From assembly GCA_964501335.1 (NCBI GenBank), contig CAZCTC010000065.1, forward strand, positions 1 through 42,827: a stretch of 42,827 nucleotides of DNA, written 5' to 3'. The stretch's first letter is position 1; each line of letters starts with the position of its first letter. Shown here one piece after another: positions 8,275-15,006 of this stretch. Position numbers and translations under genes: made by a program. Origin of the DNA: CAZCTC01 sp964501335. Its GTDB lineage: Bacteria > Chloroflexota > Anaerolineae > B4-G1 > SLSP01. The notes under the pieces are model-generated. The model saw nothing but the letters and a program-made list of their open reading frames with translations, did not search any database and was not told the origin of the DNA.

Positions 8275-11200
8275 ATGAACCATGAAGAACTGCTGCAATT
8301 GATCGATCGAGCCGAACGGGAAGGATGGGTAAGGTTAAATCTGCCAAATCAGGGGCTTAAAGAAATCCCTGATGAGATTGAGTATCTTACTAAATTGCAA
8401 AAACTAAACCTTAGCAACAATCAACTGACTACCTTGCCGGAATCCCTGGGACAGCTTACCAAATTGCAAAAACTAAACATCAGTGAAAACGCTTTGATAG
8501 CTTTGCCAGAATCTTTAGGTTGGTTTACCGAATTACAAACCCTAAACATTTGCAAAAATCGACTAACGATTCTCCCGGAATCGCTGTGCCGACTTACCAA
8601 ATTAAAAAACCTGGACATCAGTGAAAACGCTTTGATAACTATGCCAGAATCGCTAGGTCAGCTTACCAAATTGCAAAATCTAAACCTCAGCAAAAATCAA
8701 TTAACGATCTTACCTGAATCACTCGGCCAACTTGCCAAATTACAAAATCTCAACATTTGTAATAATCAACTGACAATCCTACCGGAATCATTAGGCGGGC
8801 TTATCGAATTACAAAACCTAGACATCAGTGAGAACTGTCTAAAAATCTTGCCGGAATCACTGAATCAACTTACCCAATTACAAAAATTAAACCTCAGTAG
8901 CAATCAACTGACAGCCCTACCAGAATCTTTGTGCCGCCTCGCAAAATTAAAAAACTTGGCTCTTGGTGATAACCAACTATCAGTCTTACCGGAATCATTG
9001 AATCATCTTATCGAATTGCAAAGCTTAGGCATCACATGGAACCAACTGATAACTCTACCCGAATCACTGGGACAACTTACTGGATTAAAAAGTCTAAATA
9101 TCCGTGGGAACAAACTGTCAACTTTTCCAGAATCACTGAGCAAACTTACTGGATTACAAAATCTGAATATCAGCGAAAATCAGCTAACAACTCTGCCAGA
9201 ATCACTGGGGCAGCTTGTTAATTTACAACAGTTGGATATCCATGGAAATCAGCTCACAAGCCTGCCAAAAACGTTGGGCAAGCTTACTAAATTATACAAA
9301 CTGGACATCCGTGGAAACCAATTGATAAGCCTGCCAGAATCGTCGGGGCAACTTACCAAATTGCAAAAACTGAATATTTATGGAAACAGACTCACAAGCT
9401 TACCCGAATCGTTGAACAAACTGATCGAATTACAAAGCCTGGATATCGGTGAAAACCCCTTGACAAATTTGCCAGAATGGTTGGGCCAGCTTACCAAATT
9501 ACAAAACCTAAGCATCTATGGGAACCAATTGACAACCCTGCCAGAATCGTTGGGCCAGCTTACCAAATTGCAAAGCCTGAGCATCTATGGGAATCAATTA
9601 ACAATCTTGTCGGAATCGCTGAGCCGACTTGTCGGATTGCAAAGGCTAGACATTGGCAGAAACCAACTCACAAACCTACCGGAATGGTTGAAGCAGTTTA
9701 CTGAGTTGCAAACTCTGGACCTTAATGAAAATCAATTGACAACTCTGCCGGAATGGTTAGAACAATTTTCCCAGCTCAAATACCTAGACATTAGAGAGAA
9801 TCCCCTCCCGTTGCCACCGGAAATTCTGGAACGTTGGAATGAACCCCAAGTCATTATCCAGGCATGGAATGATTCTGTGACAGGACAAAAACAGTCCCTC
9901 AATGAGATTAAACTCGTATTGGTAGGACAAGGAAATGTGGGAAAAACCTCGTTGGTCAATCGATTGGTACACAATACTTTTAATCCCCATGAGAATAAAA
10001 CTGAAGGGATTGCCGTTTGTCGCTGGCCGCTAAGCCTGATGAGATCAGAGGGAGAATCTAAAATACAGGTCAACATCTGGGACTTCGGCGGGCAGGAGAT
10101 CATGAATGCCACCCACCAATTTTTCCTCACCAAACGCACCATCTATCTACTGGTCATCGATGCCCGCCAGAGCGAAGCCGACAACCGCCTGGACTACTGG
10201 CTGAAGATCATCCACAGCTTCGGCGGCGATTCTCCCATTTTATTGATAGGCAATAAATGCGATCAACATCCCCTGGATCTGGATACCCACAGCCTGAAAT
10301 TGAATTATCCCCAGATAAGAGATATCCTGGAAACCTCTTGTAAAAACCGACACGGGATTCAAAAACTTCGAGACACCCTCATCGAACAGATCACCGCCCT
10401 TCCCCACGTATTCGATCCCTTACCAGTTACCTGGCTGAAGATCAAAAAACAACTGGAAACCCTGGAAGTTGATTACATCTCTTACGACAACTATGTGGAA
10501 CGATGTCAGGCTGCCAAAGTAACCAACTTTGAAAGTCAGGAGATCCTGCTGGATTTCCTCCACGATCTAGGCATCATCTTGCATTTCCCCGATCCCTACC
10601 TAGGGATGACCAACATCCTCAATCCGGCCTGGGTGACCGAAGGAATCTACAAAATCCTCAACGACAAAGAACTTTTTGAAAAACAGGGTATTCTCACTTT
10701 GGACCTACTGCGCCGGATCTTAGATCCCCAACGTTACCCCAACGACAAGCTGGCCTTTATCGTCGAACTGATGGAGAAATTCGAACTCTGCTTTCCCCTT
10801 GAAGAGAAGGGCAGCTACCTGGTCCCTGACCTGCTCCCTAAAGCCGAATGCGACACCGGAGACTGGCCCCAGGCCCTCGCCTTTCAAGTCCATTACAACG
10901 TATTGCCAGGGAGCATTATCACTCGACTGATCGTAAGACTATACCGCCTGATCCAGAATCATACCGTCTGGCGCACGGGCGTGCTGCTCGAATGCGACGG
11001 CAACGAAGCTCTGGTCAAGGCCGATCTGGCGGCGAATCGGATTTATATCTGGGTACGGGGACCGGTACAGAGACGGCGAGAACTGCTTGCGCAAATCCGC
11101 GGCACGCTGGGAAGTATCCACACCACATTGTCAGGATTGGAAACAGAAGAAATGGTCCCCATTCCTGGGCATCCCAAAATAGACGCCGTGAAATATCAAT

Positions 11201-11502
11201 GGCTGCGGGATATGGAAGAAGCAGGCATTGCAACCTTCATGCCTCCAGGAATGAAAACGATGGTTAATGTCAAGGATCTTCTCAACGGCATCGAACCCCC
11301 CTGGGACATGGGGCGACTGGATAAGTCGCTGCAAAATCTTGATGACGTAACTTTGGACCATCTCTGTCTGGTAAACAGCCCTGAAATTTACGATCAATTT
11401 GGCCGGGGATTGCGTCGTGACGAAAAGATCAACCTGATCTTGGATCACTGCCGGCGAAAGCCGGAAGCCATGGACAAAATCCGCAAAGGGTTGTCACGCT
11501 GA
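8275..11502 (+). CDS. Leucine-rich-repeat Roc-COR (ROCO) GTPase with a C-terminal helical adaptor-like tail
   Basis: 1075-residue ROCO-type STAND/GTPase protein. Residues ~40-505 hold about 20 leucine-rich repeats of 23 residues (consensus LPESLGQLTKLQ-LxIxxNxLTx), many almost identical, which points to recent expansion. A Roc GTPase domain follows, with P-loop GQGNVGKTS at about 551, switch II NIWDFGGQE and the specificity motif NKCD. A COR domain covers about 690-960. There is no kinase. The last ~60 residues (LDDVTLDHLCLV, then FGRGLRRDEKINLILDHCRR) form a small all-helical unit resembling the death-like effector-associated domains of bacterial conflict proteins. The start lies four bases after hsdR, so it is probably read with the R-M operon. 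A defence sensor role is inference. Confidence 0.88.
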   Translation: MNHEELLQLIDRAEREGWVRLNLPNQGLKEIPDEIEYLTKLQKLNLSNNQLTTLPESLGQLTKLQKLNISENALIALPESLGWFTELQTLNICKNRLTILPESLCRLTKLKNLDISENALITMPESLGQLTKLQNLNLSKNQLTILPESLGQLAKLQNLNICNNQLTILPESLGGLIELQNLDISENCLKILPESLNQLTQLQKLNLSSNQLTALPESLCRLAKLKNLALGDNQLSVLPESLNHLIELQSLGITWNQLITLPESLGQLTGLKSLNIRGNKLSTFPESLSKLTGLQNLNISENQLTTLPESLGQLVNLQQLDIHGNQLTSLPKTLGKLTKLYKLDIRGNQLISLPESSGQLTKLQKLNIYGNRLTSLPESLNKLIELQSLDIGENPLTNLPEWLGQLTKLQNLSIYGNQLTTLPESLGQLTKLQSLSIYGNQLTILSESLSRLVGLQRLDIGRNQLTNLPEWLKQFTELQTLDLNENQLTTLPEWLEQFSQLKYLDIRENPLPLPPEILERWNEPQVIIQAWNDSVTGQKQSLNEIKLVLVGQGNVGKTSLVNRLVHNTFNPHENKTEGIAVCRWPLSLMRSEGESKIQVNIWDFGGQEIMNATHQFFLTKRTIYLLVIDARQSEADNRLDYWLKIIHSFGGDSPILLIGNKCDQHPLDLDTHSLKLNYPQIRDILETSCKNRHGIQKLRDTLIEQITALPHVFDPLPVTWLKIKKQLETLEVDYISYDNYVERCQAAKVTNFESQEILLDFLHDLGIILHFPDPYLGMTNILNPAWVTEGIYKILNDKELFEKQGILTLDLLRRILDPQRYPNDKLAFIVELMEKFELCFPLEEKGSYLVPDLLPKAECDTGDWPQALAFQVHYNVLPGSIITRLIVRLYRLIQNHTVWRTGVLLECDGNEALVKADLAANRIYIWVRGPVQRRRELLAQIRGTLGSIHTTLSGLETEEMVPIPGHPKIDAVKYQWLRDMEEAGIATFMPPGMKTMVNVKDLLNGIEPPWDMGRLDKSLQNLDDVTLDHLCLVNSPEIYDQFGRGLRRDEKINLILDHCRRKPEAMDKIRKGLSR

Positions 11503-11525
11503 TAAGGGGAAAGCTCGATTAAACT

Positions 11526-12170
11526 ATGTCGCTTAAAAAGGCCCGAATCGTTGCCGGTTTGATAAGCCTGGTCATAGCAACCATAGGAGTCATTATTATG
11601 CCCTCAATGCTCTCCCGGCAACCGGAACCCGGCCTGTTAATCATCGGCATGGTCGTTCCAGTCTTCTGCAGCGTCATCAGCATGGATTGGCGGGAAGTAG
11701 AATCCGGCAGTAATGACGGGGAAATAAAAAAGGGAATGGCCCATTTATTTGTGGTGATCTTGGGAGCAATGTTATTCACCCTGTATCACACAGTAACCAG
11801 TAAGACTCCCCTTGAGAAATTACTGGAATTTTTATGGTACAGTGCCGCAAGCGGTACAGCGATAGGCATCCTTTCCGGATTGGCTATGAACATAATTCTT
11901 CTGCCATTGGCTTTGATCGATTTTCTTTTCAAACCCAGGTTTCTCAAAAACGAGCGCTTTGTAGAAATCATGGGCCAACTTATCACGATTATCCTTACCA
12001 GCGTCAGTCTGATGATTTTGTGGGGATATGTGATTCAAAATCAATGGCCCCCAGCATTCAGTCAGCCATCCTATTCTAATAACAGCAGTTGCCCCAGCTC
12101 TACTCCACCCCCTCCACCGCCTGGATCATCTCCGCCTCGCCGGGCTGAGTGTAGATCGCCGTCGTGTTGA
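11526..12170 (+). CDS. Uncharacterised polytopic membrane protein with an overrun C-terminus
   Basis: 214-residue hydrophobic protein of no family I recognise. Hydrophobic stretches at about 8-25, 36-52, 74-92, 105-135 and 150-170 suggest four or five membrane helices. The final ~24 residues (Pro/Ser/Arg-rich, beginning SSTPPPPPPGSS) are encoded on the antisense strand of the recombinase gene and do not look natural. The original gene may have been truncated when the recombinase segment joined here. The ribosome site is poor: the nearest GGGGAAAG is about 15 bases away. It follows the ROCO gene by 23 bases and could be part of that operon. Confidence 0.6.
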   Translation: MSLKKARIVAGLISLVIATIGVIIMPSMLSRQPEPGLLIIGMVVPVFCSVISMDWREVESGSNDGEIKKGMAHLFVVILGAMLFTLYHTVTSKTPLEKLLEFLWYSAASGTAIGILSGLAMNIILLPLALIDFLFKPRFLKNERFVEIMGQLITIILTSVSLMILWGYVIQNQWPPAFSQPSYSNNSSCPSSTPPPPPPGSSPPRRAECRSPSC

Positions 12171-13008
12171 TATTGCTGTGGCCCAGCACCTTCGCCACCG
12201 TGACCAGGTCGGCTTTGGCATCCCGTAACATTCGCGAGGCGCAGGTATGACGAAGTACATGGCACGTCACTTCGACCTTCGCCGCTTCGGCCAGCGATTC
12301 AATGCGGAACTGGATCCCCCGCGTCCCCAACTGTCCCCGCTGGCCGAGGAACAGCGCCTCGCCCCGATCCGCCGGCCGCACTTTGAGGTAAGCCTCCAGC
12401 GACTTCTTGGCCACGGAATGCAGCGGAATGACCCGGTATTTCCGTCCCTTGCCTTTCCGCACCGTAACCCGCGCCTTGCGGGCGGAGATTTCCACATCGC
12501 CCACCTTCAAGGCGGAAGCCTCGGCCACCCGCAGGCCCGTGTACAAAAGGAGATTGAAAATTGCCTCGTCCCGAATCGCATCGACTAAGGCCGCCGTGAT
12601 CTCCTCGCCGGCCTTGGCCAGGGCCAGTTGATGCCGGGCCGCCGCTTCTCGCTGTAGCTTGTAGATCTCCGGCTGAGTCAATGCCTTGGGGCTTTTGTCG
12701 TCCTGCTTGATCCCCTGGATATCCTCCACCGGATTGCCGGCCACCTGGCCTTGCTTTCGGGCCCAGGTAAAGAAGACCCGCAGCGAAGCCAGACGCCGAT
12801 TGGTAACCGACGGCTTCCCGTCTTCCAAAGAATCGCGGTACTTTTGCAAATCGAAAGGCGTCACTTCGACCAGCGGCACCGTCCGCTCCAGGCGCGCCTC
12901 CAGCCAGGCAAAGAACAGCTCCACGTCGTGACGATAGCTTTTCACCGTCAACGGACTGCGGTCCAGCCCCTGCAAATAGGCAGTAAATTCGTCCAGATAG
13001 TTTGTCAC
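12100..13008 (-). CDS. Tyrosine recombinase (XerC/D-like integrase)
   Basis: 302-residue site-specific recombinase with the two-domain layout of XerC/D and related phage or transposon integrases. The N-terminal SAM-like core-binding domain (LDEFTAYLQGLDRSPLTVKS) covers about 1-90. The catalytic domain shows the first Arg in YTGLRVAEA, a Lys in the VRKGKGRKYR hairpin, HxxR in CHVLRHTCAS, the second His in LGHSNINTT and the nucleophile Tyr in AIYTQP. All catalytic residues are present. It is read leftwards and converges on the membrane-protein gene with a 71-base overlap. Its upstream side carries three ATACGA(T/C)GA motifs. It may serve the adjacent element, but host XerC-type roles cannot be excluded. 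Confidence 0.9.
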   Translation of the reverse strand: MTNYLDEFTAYLQGLDRSPLTVKSYRHDVELFFAWLEARLERTVPLVEVTPFDLQKYRDSLEDGKPSVTNRRLASLRVFFTWARKQGQVAGNPVEDIQGIKQDDKSPKALTQPEIYKLQREAAARHQLALAKAGEEITAALVDAIRDEAIFNLLLYTGLRVAEASALKVGDVEISARKARVTVRKGKGRKYRVIPLHSVAKKSLEAYLKVRPADRGEALFLGQRGQLGTRGIQFRIESLAEAAKVEVTCHVLRHTCASRMLRDAKADLVTVAKVLGHSNINTTAIYTQPGEAEMIQAVEGVE

Positions 13009-13132
13009 AGCCGGCCTCCTGACTCTGCCAAAAGTTATACGATGAGATCGACAAGGGATAAATGCCTGAAAAAGGCTGATTTTCGCCTATTTTAGGGCTT
13101 TTTCCCCAAAAGGCAAACGTATATTTATACTT

Positions 13133-13213
13133 ATACGATGAGTACCAATTCTAAAAAACGCCCTATCCTTGATTTTCCTTGTATAGAAAAAGTGATATGA
13201 TGGACACTACACC
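13133..13213. repeat. 81-bp direct repeat, copy 1 (promoter-like or recombination-site-like)
   Basis: This block recurs at 13485-13566. It begins ATACGATGAG and contains a 46-base segment (13161-13206) identical to 13514-13559, including CCTTGATTTTCC and GTGATATGATGG. The TATGAT could be a -10 box, but no well-spaced -35 box is evident. A further TTATACGATGAG lies at 13035-13046, closer to the recombinase start. Confidence 0.8.
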
Positions 13214-13253
13214 TGTGTTTTTCCAACAGAATCATGAGTAAAGAAGGCTTTAA

Positions 13254-13481
13254 GTGAATAATCTATTTAGAAAATATGAATTGTGGATAAAAGGCAATCC
13301 TTTAAGAAAAGCCATGGTTTTTTTTGTTCTTAGTACCGCTTATTATTTACTGTCTTCTGTAATAACGTCCAATTTCAACCATCTTTTGTCCAAACCGATG
13401 TGGTTATTTGGGCCCATCATCTTTTTTTTCATATTAGCTATAGGGGTATATCTGTTCTTTAAATATATCTGGAAACATTGA
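13254..13481 (+). CDS. Small two-helix membrane protein flanked by direct repeats
   Basis: 75-residue protein starting at a GTG with an AGAAGG ribosome site. Two hydrophobic segments (about 20-37 and 48-68, the second FGPIIFFFILAIGVYLFF) predict two membrane helices with short charged ends. I do not recognise a family. The gene is bracketed by the two copies of the 81-bp direct repeat, so it behaves like a cassette. It is AT-rich compared with the hsd genes. Confidence 0.5.
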   Translation: MNNLFRKYELWIKGNPLRKAMVFFVLSTAYYLLSSVITSNFNHLLSKPMWLFGPIIFFFILAIGVYLFFKYIWKH

Positions 13482-13484
13482 ATC

Positions 13485-13566
13485 ATACGACGAAGCTAAT
13501 TCTCTAAAAAACTCCCTATCCTTGATTTTCCTTGTATAGAAAAAGTGATATGATGGACATTACACC
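13485..13566. repeat. 82-bp direct repeat, copy 2
   Basis: Near-identical to 13133-13213 apart from a two-base insertion near the left part and a few substitutions. It starts ATACGACGAAG and shares a 46-base identical core (13514-13559). It ends about 40 bases before the next gene, the same distance at which copy 1 precedes the 75-residue membrane protein, so a shared promoter is plausible. Confidence 0.8.
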
Positions 13567-13608
13567 AGACCTTACAGGTCTGGAAAATTTTGCAGGAGCT
13601 GGATCTCA

Positions 13609-14217
13609 ATGATCATTAACTACCAAATTAGCACATGTGTAAACACTGGAGCCTTAAACGAGGATAACCTCTACACAGAAATCGAAGGCACCATCACGGA
13701 AGATCATCCTACAATCCCCAGTGAAAGCGAAGACGAAGGGATTCCCGCCGGGAAAATCATCGCCTATTACCTGGATATCTCAGCCGCCGAAGAAAACCAG
13801 GTCAATTTATGGGATCTCTTCGATGCCACAGGCCGCAGTCAAACCGGCTTACTGTCTTACTACGATGCCATTTACGACACTGAAATGGTTTCCGACCGCG
13901 ACTTTTGGGAAAACGGCATGGGTAAGAATATCCTGGTGATTGACGAAGTAGATATCGACCCGCTTTTCCCCGACCCTAAAACCCGGCTCACCGCCGTCTG
14001 GGAAACGATCCGCAAATTCGGTCATGGGTGTAGCCTAGTCTTATTAGAACCGTTTCCATCCAATGCCGGCCAACTCAGTGAAATGGAAATCCAAGCCGCC
14101 ATCAACGAGCAAATCACCCAATACCAACGTCTGGGCTTCAAAGGCCCGATTGGCTCAGGAATACTCTACCTCAACCAATGTTTCCAACTCCCCACCGCCG
14201 CCGAAGCCGGTCTATAG
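13609..14217 (+). CDS. GNAT-fold-like protein lacking the acetyl-CoA loop, paralogue 1
   Basis: 202-residue protein, paralogous to the next gene. The second half has the layout of a GNAT acyltransferase: a strand plus bend (ILVIDEVDIDP), a helix (TRLTAVWETIRKFGHG), a strand (CSLVLLEPFPS) and a C-terminal QYQRLGFKGPIGSGILYLN unit. In known relatives the segment after the acidic strand carries the R/QxxGxG/A pyrophosphate loop. Here it reads DPKTRLTAV, so acetyl-CoA binding is doubtful. A GGAGC ribosome site precedes the ATG. With its sister gene and the NB-ARC gene it forms a same-strand group. Function unknown; a non-enzymatic partner of the STAND protein is one inference. Confidence 0.6.
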   Translation: MIINYQISTCVNTGALNEDNLYTEIEGTITEDHPTIPSESEDEGIPAGKIIAYYLDISAAEENQVNLWDLFDATGRSQTGLLSYYDAIYDTEMVSDRDFWENGMGKNILVIDEVDIDPLFPDPKTRLTAVWETIRKFGHGCSLVLLEPFPSNAGQLSEMEIQAAINEQITQYQRLGFKGPIGSGILYLNQCFQLPTAAEAGL

Positions 14218-14234
14218 ACTGATTCAATAACAAC

Positions 14235-14264
14235 CGCCGGCAGTCAGGATTCTGACTGCCGGCG
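14235..14264. terminator. Perfect 13-bp hairpin between the paralogues
   Basis: CGCCGGCAGTCAG and its reverse complement flank the loop GATT. No U-tract follows (TATAAAAATAATA instead), so it may be a weak terminator or an mRNA-processing or stability hairpin that sets the ratio between the two paralogues. Confidence 0.6.
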
Positions 14265-14332
14265 TATAAAAATAATAATGAAAGATAACCGGTCTCTTGT
14301 ACACCGGTAAACTGAACCCCTGGAGCCGTTCC

Positions 14333-14977
14333 ATGATTATTAACTACAGCATCAGCACGCTGGTGAACACAGGCCAGTTAACCAAACACGATCTCTGCTC
14401 TACGATTATCGGAAAAATCACCATTCCCCATAGCGAAGAAGGCCTTCTTGCCGGCGAAATCAGAGCTTATTACCTGGACAATGAAACAGCCAAACAATAT
14501 CAAATTGACATGAAAGACCTTTTCGAGGTCGGCGGCCAAAACTACAACGACTTACTGCCCTACTACCACGCTATCCATATTCCCACAGAAGAACTCAATC
14601 TTGAAGAAGTAACAGATCCCATCGAAAGAATGATCCTTGAAGACCAGGATATCTACCCTGAACTTACAGAAAAATCACACGGATTAAACTTTCTCATCAT
14701 CGGTGAAATCTGGATCCACCCCGCCTTTGATGAAACTAAAACTCGCCTGACGGCAATCTGGGAAACCATTCAGCATTTCAAACATGGTTGTAGTCTGGTA
14801 TTAATTTCGCCCGCCCCTGCACACGCCGAAAAATTGACCCCGGAAGAACTTGAAGCCGCCATCAACGAACAAATCCTGCAATACCGGCGCATGGGCTTCA
14901 ATGGCCCCATTGGTGAAAATATTCTGTACATGGACCTGGATTTTACACGGCCCAGCGCGGCCGAAGCTGGATTGTAA
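14333..14977 (+). CDS. GNAT-fold-like protein lacking the acetyl-CoA loop, paralogue 2
   Basis: 214-residue protein. The start at 14333 is chosen because GGAG lies eight bases upstream and because MIINYSISTLVNTG then aligns with the sister gene's MIINYQISTCVNTG. The C-terminal half is strongly conserved with paralogue 1 (TRLTAIWETIQHFKHGCSLV, then QYRRMGFNGPIGENILYMD). Both end in the same AAEAGL tail. A central insertion of about 20 residues is the main difference. The same loss of the GNAT Q/RxxGxG/A loop is seen. Keeping this loss in both copies suggests a specialised non-acetyltransferase role. It ends 29 bases before the STAND gene and is probably co-transcribed. Confidence 0.6.
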   Translation: MIINYSISTLVNTGQLTKHDLCSTIIGKITIPHSEEGLLAGEIRAYYLDNETAKQYQIDMKDLFEVGGQNYNDLLPYYHAIHIPTEELNLEEVTDPIERMILEDQDIYPELTEKSHGLNFLIIGEIWIHPAFDETKTRLTAIWETIQHFKHGCSLVLISPAPAHAEKLTPEELEAAINEQILQYRRMGFNGPIGENILYMDLDFTRPSAAEAGL

Positions 14978-15006
14978 GCCCCCTTATTTAATCTGGAGGT
15001 AATTCT

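Noticed and set aside
8390..9800. Regular ~69-bp repeats suggesting a repeat array
   Set aside because: The repeats are in frame, variable and encode 23-residue leucine-rich repeats; there are no conserved spacers or CRISPR repeats.
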